Source of the DNA: Caulobacteraceae bacterium
GTDB taxonomy: Bacteria > Pseudomonadota > Alphaproteobacteria > Caulobacterales > Caulobacteraceae
Length of the DNA stretch: 6,878 nt
Assembly: GCA_004144935.1 (NCBI GenBank)
Contig: SDZP01000187.1
Span: 1-6,878, forward strand
Direction of reading: 5' to 3'
In this document: in pieces, positions 1 to 6,209 of the stretch
Layout: every line of letters begins with the position of its first letter
How positions within the stretch are numbered: the stretch's first letter is position 1
The notes under the pieces: generated by a model
Seen by the model: only the letters and a program-made list of their open reading frames with translations
What the model was told of the DNA's origin: nothing
Database searches by the model: none
Made by a program: the position numbers and the translations under genes

Positions 1-169
1 GGCCCGCGAGATCCATCAGCGCCGGCCCGACCTGCCGGTCCTGCTGACCAGCGGCTTCGCCGAGGCCAACCGTCGGGCGGCGGAGGACGCCGGCGTTCAG
101 GTGCTGCCCAAGCCCTACCGTCTGGAAGACCTGGCGAGCGCCATCCGCGAAACGATGGGAAACGCCTAG
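1..169 (+). CDS. C-terminal end of a response-regulator receiver (REC) domain protein, 5' truncated by the window
   Basis: The reading frame is open from base 2 to the TAG at 167-169 and gives about 55 residues; the rest lies left of the window. The segment reads LPVLLTSGF, then an alanine-rich helix, then VLPKPYRLEDLASAIRE. This is the beta4-alpha4-beta5-alpha5 end of a CheY-like receiver domain: the Ser/Thr switch position sits in LLTSGF and the conserved lysine in the KPY motif. The phosphoacceptor aspartate would lie upstream. The protein ends almost directly after alpha5, as in hybrid sensor kinases with a C-terminal receiver or in stand-alone receivers; which of these cannot be told here. 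It is convergent with the minus-strand operon and overlaps the LysE-type gene by four bases, so no functional link to the pigment genes is implied. Confidence 0.8.
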   Translation, partial: AREIHQRRPDLPVLLTSGFAEANRRAAEDAGVQVLPKPYRLEDLASAIRETMGNA

Positions 170-783
170 CTGGCGGCGGCCGCCACGGCGTGCGCCGTCG
201 ACCAGGCCGAGCTGCCCAGCACCGCCGCGAAAACGACCAGGGCCCCGGCCCCGACGCGGCGGACGAGGCCGCCGGCTAGCTTGCCGCCGCTTCCCACCCG
301 CAGGGCCGAACCGAGCGCGATCCAGCTGCCCCCGACCAGAACGATGAGGCCGCACAGCCCCGCGAGGTAGGGCAGGCCCTGGGGAATCCGCCGGTCGGCC
401 AGGTGCGGCAGGATGAGGAAGGCGAAGATCACCGCCTTGGGATTGAGCAGGGTGGTGGTGAACACGCGACGGAAGGGCACCGGCGCGCTGCTGATCAGGG
501 CGCTGGAGCCCTCCCGCCATAGCTTGATGGCGAGGTAGACCAGGTAGAGGGCGCAGAGGCCCTTCAAAATCACCGCCACCATGATGTTGCCCCGCACCAG
601 GGGACCCAGGATCAGCGACAGGATCAGGATCGAGATCATGTAGCCGCCCAGCTCGGCCCCCAGCAGGCGCAGGGATGGCCGCAGGCCCGCCTGGGCGCCG
701 GACATGGCCAGCAGGGTGTTGGTCGGCCCGGGGGTCGCCAGGAGGGTCAGGGCGGCCAGGATGAAGGCGATGGGATCAATCAC
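166..783 (-). CDS. LysE/RhtB family amino-acid-type exporter
   Basis: A 205-residue, very hydrophobic protein of the usual length for LysE/RhtB inner-membrane exporters, which expel amino acids or small metabolites using the proton gradient. The family signature ATPGPTNTLL lies at residues 16-25 in the first membrane segment. A second conserved patch, LLNPKAVIFAF, is at 112-122. Further hydrophobic segments lie near 40-62, 66-88, 138-162 and 175-195. The start is a GTG at 783-781, four bases after the stop of the ketosynthase gene; the resulting N-terminus (MIDPIAFILA) is typical for the family. A G-rich stretch (799-793, GGGCGGG) is only a poor ribosome site, so translation is probably coupled to the upstream gene. 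LysE-type genes are not a standard part of aryl polyene clusters; the substrate is unknown. It may export something linked to the pathway, or simply be a neighbour that became co-transcribed. Confidence 0.85.
   Translation of the reverse strand: MIDPIAFILAALTLLATPGPTNTLLAMSGAQAGLRPSLRLLGAELGGYMISILILSLILGPLVRGNIMVAVILKGLCALYLVYLAIKLWREGSSALISSAPVPFRRVFTTTLLNPKAVIFAFLILPHLADRRIPQGLPYLAGLCGLIVLVGGSWIALGSALRVGSGGKLAGGLVRRVGAGALVVFAAVLGSSAWSTAHAVAAAAS
171..198 (+). terminator. Two abutting GC hairpins just after the receiver-domain stop; possible weak terminator
   Basis: TGGCGG (171-176) pairs with CCGCCA (180-185) around a three-base loop, and ACGGCG (185-190) pairs with CGCCGT (193-198) around a two-base core. 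They begin two bases after the plus-strand stop codon. No T-run follows, and the region is at the same time the C-terminal coding end of the LysE-type gene (Ala/His-rich), so GC-rich coding sequence could produce such pairing by chance. They are noted because there is no intergenic space for a terminator at this convergent junction. Confidence 0.2.
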
Positions 784-787
784 GGCT

Positions 788-2008
788 TCAGACCCGCCCG
801 AAGATCACCGAAGTGTTGATGCCGCCGAAGGCGAAATTGTTCGAGGCGAAGAAATCCCCCGAGATATTTCGCCCCTCGCCGTCGATGTAGTCGAGCGGCG
901 CGCAGCGCGGATCGGCTTCCTTGAAGTTGGCGATGGGAGCGGCCCAGCCGCCGCGCAGCATCTCGATCCCCAGCCAGGCCTCGATGGCCCCGCAGGCGCC
1001 CAGGGTATGGCCGAAGTGGCCCTTGAGGGTATGGAACGGGACCTTGTCGCCATAGACCTCCAGGGTGGCCTTGGCCTCGGAGGTGTCGCCGGCCACCGTG
1101 GCGGTGCCGTGGCCGTTTATGAAAGCGAGGTCGGACGGCGCGATACCGCCGTCGCGCAGGGCTTCCCGCATCACCACGGCCTGGACGTCGCCGTCGGGGT
1201 GGCTGATGTGGGCGCCGTCGGCATTGGTGGCGAAGCCCTTGATCTCGGCCAGCGGCGTCGCGCCGCGCGCCAGGGCGTGCTCCAGCTCTTCCAGCACCAG
1301 GAAGGCCGCGCCCTCGCCGGTGACCAGGCCGTCGCGGGACACGTCGAACGGCCGGCTGGCGGTGTGGTCATTGATCTTGCTGGTGGCGTACAGACGGTCG
1401 AAGACCATGGCCATGGTCGGGCACAGTTCCTCGGCCCCGCCGGCCAGCATGACGTCGGCCTTGCCGGCCTGGATCGCCTCGACGCTGTAGCCGATCCCCT
1501 GCGAGCCGGAGACACAGGCGCTGGAGGTGGTGATGATCCGGCCCTTGATGCCGAAATAAACGCTGACGTTGACCGGCGCGGTATGGCTCATCATGCGGAT
1601 GTAGCTGGTGGCGTTCAGCTTGCCGGCCTTGCCGGTGACCATGAAGTTGCTGAAGTCGACGGTCGGCTCGGTCGAGCCATAGCTGCTGCCGGCGGCCACC
1701 CCGACGCGTCCCGAGGCCAGGACCGGATCGTCCTTCAGGCCCGCCATCTGCAGGGCCCGGTCGGCGGCGTCGACGGCCATGACCGAGACCCGGCCCATCG
1801 ACCGCATGGCCTGGCGGGGGAAGTGGCCCTCATGGGTGAACCAGTCGACACCGCCGGCCACCTTGATGCCCATGTCGGTGAGCCGTTCCCACTCGGGCAT
1901 GTAGCGGATGCCGGTCTGGCCCGCGCGCATGCCCGCCTCGATCTGCGACCACTGCTGGCCCATCGAGGTGATGCCCGCCATTCCGGTCACCACAACGCGA
2001 CGCATCAC
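788..2008 (-). CDS. apeR: Beta-ketoacyl-ACP synthase, FabF-like (ApeR-type)
   Basis: A 406-residue KAS I/II-type condensing enzyme, full length for the family, that joins an acyl group on its active-site cysteine to malonyl-ACP. The catalytic set is complete: Cys165 in SSACVSGS, His300 in NGHGTAT, Lys329 and His334 in KGHFGHTLGA. The GEGAA turn (231-235) and the C-terminal NNFAFGGINTS (390-400) are also present. The flanks of the cysteine and first histidine differ from housekeeping FabF (usually ACATG and AHGTST). As last ketosynthase of the set, after ketosynthase-dehydratase-ketoreductase, it sits where ApeR lies in aryl polyene clusters. The start is GTG at 2008 (four-base overlap with the upstream stop) or the ATG one codon later at 2005, which gives the familiar MRRVVVTG start. 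GGGGGA (2019-2014) is spaced 5 bases from the GTG and 8 from the ATG. Because Cys165 is intact it is not a chain-length factor. Its exact role in priming or extension is not readable from sequence. Confidence 0.9.
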   Translation of the reverse strand: MMRRVVVTGMAGITSMGQQWSQIEAGMRAGQTGIRYMPEWERLTDMGIKVAGGVDWFTHEGHFPRQAMRSMGRVSVMAVDAADRALQMAGLKDDPVLASGRVGVAAGSSYGSTEPTVDFSNFMVTGKAGKLNATSYIRMMSHTAPVNVSVYFGIKGRIITTSSACVSGSQGIGYSVEAIQAGKADVMLAGGAEELCPTMAMVFDRLYATSKINDHTASRPFDVSRDGLVTGEGAAFLVLEELEHALARGATPLAEIKGFATNADGAHISHPDGDVQAVVMREALRDGGIAPSDLAFINGHGTATVAGDTSEAKATLEVYGDKVPFHTLKGHFGHTLGACGAIEAWLGIEMLRGGWAAPIANFKEADPRCAPLDYIDGEGRNISGDFFASNNFAFGGINTSVIFGRV

Positions 2009-2745
2009 ACCAATCCCCCGTTTACCCCGATCACCTGCCGGGTGATGTAACCCGCATTGGGTGAAAAGAGAAACGCGATCAATTCGCTAACCTCTTCGAC
2101 CTGGCCGATCCTGCCCATCGGAATGGCCTGGATGACCTCGGGGCGCACCTCGCCGATCATGCCGGTGTCGATCAGGCCGGGGGCGACGGCGTTGACGCAG
2201 ATCTTGCGGCTGGCCAGCTCGACCGCCAGCGCCTTGCAGGCCCCGATGATGCCCGCCTTGGCGGCGCTGTAGTTGACCTGCCCGCGGTTGCCCATGACGC
2301 CGGAGACGCTCGACAGCGCGATAATCCGGCCCCCGTCGCGGCGGCGGATCATCGGCATGGTGAGCGGGTGGACCACATTGTAGAAACCGTCGAGGTTGGT
2401 GCGCAGCACCGCGTCCCAGTCGTCGCCGCTGATAGCCGGGAAGGCGTTGTCGCGGGTGATGCCGGCGCTCAGCAGGATGCCCCACCACGCGCCCTTCTCC
2501 TCCAGCCGCGCGCTCAGGGCGGCGGTGACGGCGGCCCGGTCGGATACGTCGAAACTGATCAGCTCGGCCTCGCCGCCGCCGGCCCGGATCTGGTCGGCCG
2601 TGGCCTCCGCCCCCGCCCGGTCGCCGCCGTAGTGGACCGTGACCGGATGGCCCGCCGCGCCGATGCGGATGGCGCTGGCCTGGCCGATCCCCTTGCTGGC
2701 CCCGGTCACCAGCACCGGACGTTTGGCGTTCAGCTCGCGGCTCAC
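2005..2745 (-). CDS. apeQ: 3-ketoacyl-ACP reductase, FabG-type SDR (ApeQ-type)
   Basis: A 246-residue short-chain dehydrogenase/reductase that would reduce the beta-keto group of the growing ACP-bound chain with NADPH. The cofactor motif TGASKGIG is at 14-21; the catalytic residues are Asn118 (TNLDG), Ser146 (LSSVSG), Tyr159 and Lys163 (YSAAK). MGNRGQVNYSAAKAG (151-165) and the C-terminal YITRQVIGVNGG are very FabG-like. The usual NNAG motif reads LSAG (92-95), so the asparagine is replaced by Ser93. The start chosen is GTG at 2745-2743, overlapping the dehydratase stop by four bases (GTGA), with a good ribosome site GGAAGGGA at 2760-2753, seven bases upstream. The frame stays open further upstream to about 2943, but that stretch lies inside the dehydratase gene and has no SDR similarity. 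Together with the neighbouring dehydratase and two ketosynthases it forms an elongation-reduction-dehydration module without an enoyl reductase, fitting polyene synthesis. Confidence 0.92.
   Translation of the reverse strand: MSRELNAKRPVLVTGASKGIGQASAIRIGAAGHPVTVHYGGDRAGAEATADQIRAGGGEAELISFDVSDRAAVTAALSARLEEKGAWWGILLSAGITRDNAFPAISGDDWDAVLRTNLDGFYNVVHPLTMPMIRRRDGGRIIALSSVSGVMGNRGQVNYSAAKAGIIGACKALAVELASRKICVNAVAPGLIDTGMIGEVRPEVIQAIPMGRIGQVEEVSELIAFLFSPNAGYITRQVIGVNGGLV
2014..2019 (-). promoter_or_regulatory. Ribosome binding site of the second ketosynthase gene
   Basis: On the minus strand the sequence GGGGGA can pair with the anti-Shine-Dalgarno CCUCC using one G:U wobble. It lies 8 bases before the ATG at 2005-2003 and 5 bases before the GTG at 2008-2006, inside the last codons of the ketoreductase gene. 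The spacing slightly favours the ATG. Confidence 0.55.
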
Positions 2746-3197
2746 AACTTGGTCCCTTCCAGGTAGGCGGAGATGTCTTCGGGCTGGAAGACGTTGACGG
2801 TGGCGTTGGCGACCTCGGCGCCGTCGGCGTCCAGCACCCGGCATTGATAGCTGGAGGTCTCGCCATCCAGCAGGCAGGTCGATTCCAGGGTCAGGGTCTC
2901 GCCCGGCTGCAGCCAGCTGCGCGCCGCCGCGAACCTGCGGCATCCCAGCAAGAAGCCCAGTTCGGGGCCTTGGCCGCGTCGGAACCGGCGCAGACCGTCG
3001 GTGGCGCAGATGCCCTGGGCCATCATCTCGAAGGCGGCGTATGTGGGTACGCCCCGGCCCTCGACCAGGAACAGGCTGTCGGCCGGAATCCGGTAGTCGG
3101 CCCGGGTCACGTCGCCGGTCTCGCCGACGATCCGGTCGATGAGCAGCATCGGGGCGCGGTGCGGCACCAGGCGGTTGATATCGGGATAGACGGTCAT
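2742..3197 (-). CDS. apeP: 3-hydroxyacyl-ACP dehydratase, small hot-dog fold (ApeP-type)
   Basis: A 151-residue single hot-dog domain protein that would remove water from the 3-hydroxyacyl-ACP intermediate to give a trans-2-enoyl chain. The N-terminal LVPHRAPMLLIDRIV (10-24) is the FabZ-like PHR motif with catalytic His13; AFEMMAQ (55-61) carries the acidic residue Glu57 on the central helix. GFLLGCRRF (81-89) is typical of the APE-linked dehydratase group. The start ATG at 3197-3195 overlaps the stop of the preceding ketosynthase (ATGA), and no clear ribosome site precedes it, so translation probably depends on re-initiation. A longer open frame reaches 3824 but its extra N-terminal part is an Arg/Pro-rich shadow of the ketosynthase and is rejected. 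In characterised aryl polyene systems ApeP works as a heterodimer with a second dehydratase, ApeI; no such partner is in this window. Confidence 0.9.
   Translation of the reverse strand: MTVYPDINRLVPHRAPMLLIDRIVGETGDVTRADYRIPADSLFLVEGRGVPTYAAFEMMAQGICATDGLRRFRRGQGPELGFLLGCRRFAAARSWLQPGETLTLESTCLLDGETSSYQCRVLDADGAEVANATVNVFQPEDISAYLEGTKL
2753..2760 (-). promoter_or_regulatory. Ribosome binding site that fixes the ketoreductase start
   Basis: Minus-strand GGAAGGGA lies seven bases before the GTG at 2745-2743 and supports that codon as the true start, rather than any start in the longer upstream open frame. Confidence 0.55.
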
Positions 3198-4384
3198 GAC
3201 TGGCTGAGGATGACGGCGGCGTTGTTGCCGCCGAAGGCGTAGGAGGCGGAAAGGGCGTGACGAAGGCCGGAGGCGCGGTCGCCGGGCGCCGCCAGCCTGA
3301 CCGGGGCCAGCTCGGGATCGGCCTCGCCGTCCCAGATGTGCGGCGGCAGGGCTCCGCCGTGCTCGAAGGCCAGCAGGCAGAAGCTCGCCTGCACCGCCCC
3401 GGCCGCGCCCAGGGTGTGGCCGGTCAGCGGCTTGGTCGAGCTGACCGGGGTGTGCACGCCGAACACCCGGTTGATGACGCCCGCCTCCATGCGATCGTTC
3501 AGCTCGGTGCCGGTGCCATGCAGATGGACATACCCGATATCGGAAGAGTCCAGCCCGGCCATGGCCAGGGCCTTGCGGGCCGCCGCCTCGCCGCCGGCCC
3601 CGGTCGGATCGGGGGCGCTGATGTGATGGGCGTCGCTGGTTTCGCCCCAGCCGGCGACCCGCACGGCCGCCTCGTCGACGGTCAGCAGGAACAGGCCCGC
3701 GCCCTCGCCGATGTTGATGCCCTTGCGGTTGAGGCTGAAGGGGTTGGTCAGTTCGGGGCTCAGCGCCTCCAGGGCGCCGAAGCCGTTGAGGGTCAGGTCG
3801 CAGAGGGTGTCGAGCCCGCCACACAGCACCGCGTCGCAGAGGTCGGCCGCGATCAGACGCGCCCCGGCGGCGATGGCCTTGGCGCCGGAGGTGCAGGCGG
3901 TGGAGACGGCGTAGGCCGGGCCGGTCGCCCCCGTCAGCGCCTGGGCGGCGGCGACCGGGTCGTTCAGTTCCTGGACGTCGAAGTGATAGCCCTCGGGCCA
4001 GGCCTGGCCGGCGAGATGGCCGCGCAGGGCGTGCAGGCTCTCATCGACGCCGGAGGTGCTGGTGCCCAGCACCACCCCGACGCGCGCGGCGCCGTACCTG
4101 TCGATGGCGGCGGCGACGGCGGGGCCGATGTCCTTCAGGACGTGGCCGAGCATGCGATTGGTGCGGCTGCGGATCGGCTGCTGGCCAAGGTCCGTGCTCG
4201 GCAGCTCGAAGGGCAGGGCCCCGACCGGAACATCGCGACCGTCGGCCAGACGCCAGCGGCCGGCCACGGTCGGCGGGGCGGCGCTGAACAGGTTGGCGGC
4301 GACCTCTGCCCGGTTGGCGCCAAGCGCGCAGGCCACGGCATGGCTGTGGACGTAGGCCCGGCGCGCGGGGCTCGTCGCGCTCAC
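3194..4384 (-). CDS. apeO: Beta-ketoacyl-ACP synthase (ApeO-type, main condensing enzyme)
   Basis: A 396-residue KAS I/II-family ketosynthase with the full catalytic set: Cys164 in VSTACTSGAKA, His289 in LHGTGTELND, Lys318 and His323 in STKPLTGHTLGAAGA. NIGEGAG (224-230) and the C-terminal SASYAFGGNNAA (379-390) also match the family. The N-terminal 100 residues are less FabF-like than those of the other ketosynthase here. Its position directly after the lipoprotein and before the dehydratase matches ApeO, which in studied aryl polyene systems pairs with a cysteine-lacking chain-length factor (ApeC) encoded elsewhere in the cluster. The start is GTG at 4384-4382, overlapping the lipoprotein stop as GTGA, with a ribosome site GAGG at 4395-4392 seven bases away. 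The gene ends in an ATGA overlap with the dehydratase. The ApeO assignment rests on gene order and family; the ketosynthase call itself is firm. Confidence 0.92.
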   Translation of the reverse strand: MSATSPARRAYVHSHAVACALGANRAEVAANLFSAAPPTVAGRWRLADGRDVPVGALPFELPSTDLGQQPIRSRTNRMLGHVLKDIGPAVAAAIDRYGAARVGVVLGTSTSGVDESLHALRGHLAGQAWPEGYHFDVQELNDPVAAAQALTGATGPAYAVSTACTSGAKAIAAGARLIAADLCDAVLCGGLDTLCDLTLNGFGALEALSPELTNPFSLNRKGINIGEGAGLFLLTVDEAAVRVAGWGETSDAHHISAPDPTGAGGEAAARKALAMAGLDSSDIGYVHLHGTGTELNDRMEAGVINRVFGVHTPVSSTKPLTGHTLGAAGAVQASFCLLAFEHGGALPPHIWDGEADPELAPVRLAAPGDRASGLRHALSASYAFGGNNAAVILSQS

Positions 4385-4974
4385 GCGCCCGCCTCGCGGC
4401 TGATGATGGTGAGGCTGTAGCCGAAGTCGTGGTTGGTCAGGGTGCGCCGGCTGGAGCCGTCGGCTTCGCGTACGGCCGGCGGGATGTCGACAACCAGTTC
4501 ATTGCCGCGCACCAGCTTGCGATGGCCGTCCGGATAGTCCCAAACCTCGAGCCGGCCGGCCAGGGCCTTTACCAGCGCCGGCCTGGGCCAGTTACTCATG
4601 ACCATGTCGGCCAGCACGTTCTCGGCCCGGAAGCCGGCCGGCGGCGGACCGTCCGTCTGGGTGCGAACGCCGGCTTCGTCCCAGTCGATCTGGGCGACGC
4701 GCGGACCCGCCGGGGCGGTGACGATGATGCTGACCCTCGCCGGCGACAGGCTGACCAGGGCGTCGAAGGCGACCTTGCGGGGCCCGTAGGCGGCGACAAT
4801 CGACTGCGCCATCTCCCGCTCGCCCGGATAGCCGGGCGGGGTGGGCAGGGTCAGATAGACCCTGTCGCGCGCCACCGCGGCCACGCCGGCCGGAGGCGAC
4901 GGACCGGAAGGCGCGGTCATGCAGCCGGCCAGCAGCAGGCCGGTCAGGAAGAGGGTCAGGGTCCGGGCGGTCAT
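4381..4974 (-). CDS. Outer-membrane-type lipoprotein, DUF3261-like (ApeN-type)
   Basis: A 197-residue protein with a short signal peptide (Arg4, hydrophobic 6-16) ending in the lipobox LLAGC; Cys18 is the predicted lipidated residue. Met19 follows it, not Asp, so under the Lol sorting rule the protein should go to the outer membrane. The mature part begins with a Pro/Ala linker, then a soluble domain with LPTPPGYPG (43-51), VLADMVMSNWPRPALV (about 120-135) and a C-terminal NHDFGYSLTII. These match my recollection of the DUF3261 lipoproteins found in aryl polyene and related clusters, though I cannot run a profile search. Its biochemical role is unknown; its location between the exporter/flavoenzyme and the ketosynthase suggests help in moving or anchoring the pigment at the outer membrane. 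Start ATG at 4974-4972 overlaps the preceding stop as ATGA; no usable ribosome site is seen, so it is probably coupled. Confidence 0.8.
   Translation of the reverse strand: MTARTLTLFLTGLLLAGCMTAPSGPSPPAGVAAVARDRVYLTLPTPPGYPGEREMAQSIVAAYGPRKVAFDALVSLSPARVSIIVTAPAGPRVAQIDWDEAGVRTQTDGPPPAGFRAENVLADMVMSNWPRPALVKALAGRLEVWDYPDGHRKLVRGNELVVDIPPAVREADGSSRRTLTNHDFGYSLTIISREAGA
4392..4395 (-). promoter_or_regulatory. Ribosome binding site of the first ketosynthase gene
   Basis: Minus-strand GAGG lies seven bases before the GTG start at 4384-4382, within the last codons of the lipoprotein gene. It supports the GTG as the true start. Confidence 0.45.
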
Positions 4975-6209
4975 TCCGCCATGGTGGTCAGGTAGCGATC
5001 CACCGTCCTCAGGTACTTCTGGGGTTGCTGAACGATCGGGTTGTTGCGGTCCCAGGCATAGCCGGCCAGCACCGAGGTCAGGTGGCGGACGATGTCGTTG
5101 GCCTCCTGCGGCTTGTTGAAGATGATCCGCTGCAGGCTCTCGTCGTACCAGGTGGCGACGCAGGCCCGGAACGTGTCGATGCCGACGTAGAGCTCGTCCG
5201 AGAATTCGGTCTGCCAGTCGACCGTCTCGCCGTTCAGCTGGCGGTCGATCAGGCCGGTGGCCAGCTGGGCCGACTTCAGCGCGATCGTGACGCCGGAGGA
5301 GAACACGGGGTCCAGGAACTCTGCGGCGTTGCCAAGCAGGGCGTAGGAGGGGCCGTACAGGCTTTTGACGCTGCAGGCATAGCCATGGATCGTGCCGGGC
5401 TCGCGATAGGGCTGCTTGTTCTTCAGCACCTCCTGCATGCGGGTGGCCTTGGAGACCAGGAAGTCCAAGCGCTCCTGCTCGGTGGCGCCGGCGGCCTGGA
5501 TGATCTCGGGCGAACCGACCACGCCCATCGAGGAGATGCCGTCGGCCAGCGGGATCAGCCAGTACCAGACGTGGCGATGCTCGGGATGGATGGAGACCAG
5601 GATCTTGTTCCGGTCGAAGTCGGGATCGTCGATGTTGTCGACGACCTGGCAGAAGATGCCCTGGCGCGGCGGGAAGTTGGAGGGGACCTCCAGGTCCAGC
5701 AGGCGGCTCAAGGTCCGGCCAAAGCCGCTGCCGTCGAGGCAGAAGCGGGCCTCGATCATGCGCGTCTCGCCGGCCTCGTTCCTGACGGTCAGCCTGACGC
5801 CGTTGTCGTCGCTTTCGAAGGCGGTGACCTCCTCGCCATAGACGACCCTGGCCCCCATCTCGGCGGCGCCGTCGGCGAGGATCTTGTCGAATTTCGAGCG
5901 CATCACCTGGATGGTGGTGCCCGGCCCCGGCGAGGATTTGTCGGGGAAATAAATGTCCTTGTAGTCGTCCTCCAGCTGGAAGGCGGCGCCGTCCTTGAAC
6001 TGGAAGCCGCCGGCCTCGACCGCCGGCAGCAGGCCGGCGTCGTCGAGGATGGCGATCGACTGCGCCAGCAGGCTCTCGCCGATCGAGAAGCGCGGGAAGT
6101 GAGTCTTCTCGATCACCTCGACCGTGCGCCCCTTCTGGCGCAGGAAGGCGGCCGCGGCGGCCCCCGAGGGACCTGCCCCGATGATGACGACATCAAGCTT
6201 CTCGGACAT
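4971..6209 (-). CDS. FAD-dependent oxidoreductase of the tryptophan-halogenase family; candidate pigment halogenase
   Basis: A 412-residue flavoprotein. The Rossmann motif GAGPSG is at 11-16. FPRFSIGESLL (38-48) is the conserved second block of the family. Lys72 in FKDGAAF lines up by context with the catalytic lysine of flavin-dependent halogenases. VWYWLIPL (214-221) fits the WxWxIP motif, and FLDPVFSSG (298-306) fits FxxPxxSxG. The motif set favours a halogenase acting on a phenol-like or tethered aryl substrate, as for brominated xanthomonadins, but related NAD(P)/FAD oxidoreductases share most of it. The GD motif reads GNA (293-295), unlike classical halogenases. A flavin reductase partner is not seen here. 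The start ATG at 6209 follows GGGGGA with a four-base spacer and gives the natural MSEKLDVVIIG N-terminus. The frame extends to 6272, but that part is inside the exporter gene. It overlaps the exporter by 17 bases and the lipoprotein by four. Confidence 0.88.
   Translation of the reverse strand: MSEKLDVVIIGAGPSGAAAAAFLRQKGRTVEVIEKTHFPRFSIGESLLAQSIAILDDAGLLPAVEAGGFQFKDGAAFQLEDDYKDIYFPDKSSPGPGTTIQVMRSKFDKILADGAAEMGARVVYGEEVTAFESDDNGVRLTVRNEAGETRMIEARFCLDGSGFGRTLSRLLDLEVPSNFPPRQGIFCQVVDNIDDPDFDRNKILVSIHPEHRHVWYWLIPLADGISSMGVVGSPEIIQAAGATEQERLDFLVSKATRMQEVLKNKQPYREPGTIHGYACSVKSLYGPSYALLGNAAEFLDPVFSSGVTIALKSAQLATGLIDRQLNGETVDWQTEFSDELYVGIDTFRACVATWYDESLQRIIFNKPQEANDIVRHLTSVLAGYAWDRNNPIVQQPQKYLRTVDRYLTTMAE

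Noticed and set aside
132..143. Small inverted repeat TGGCG-AG-CGCCA as an end signal for the minus-strand operon
   Set aside because: Stem too short, loop too tight and no T-run; likely chance in high-GC coding DNA.
704..2050. 448-codon plus-strand open frame opposite the second ketosynthase
   Set aside because: It is antisense to a gene with complete catalytic motifs; its translation is Gly/Ala/Val/Asp/His-rich with no domain, as expected from the mirror frame of high-GC coding DNA.
2746..2943. N-terminal extension of the ketoreductase frame
   Set aside because: Lies inside the dehydratase gene, shows no SDR features, and the GTG at 2745 has a good ribosome site.
3198..3824. N-terminal extension of the dehydratase frame
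   Set aside because: Arg/Pro/Gly-rich shadow of the ketosynthase; the FabZ-like fold begins exactly at the ATG at 3197, which also gives the ATGA overlap.
788..4384. Housekeeping fatty-acid synthesis genes (fabF/fabG/fabZ) as the explanation
   Set aside because: No acpP, fabD or fabH nearby, two ketosynthases with a single small dehydratase, and linkage to MMPL exporter, lipoprotein and halogenase-family enzyme point to a secondary pigment pathway.
3257..4420. 387-codon plus-strand open frame opposite the first ketosynthase
   Set aside because: Same GC-driven mirror-frame effect; low-complexity Gly/Ala/Arg/Gln translation and no recognisable motif.
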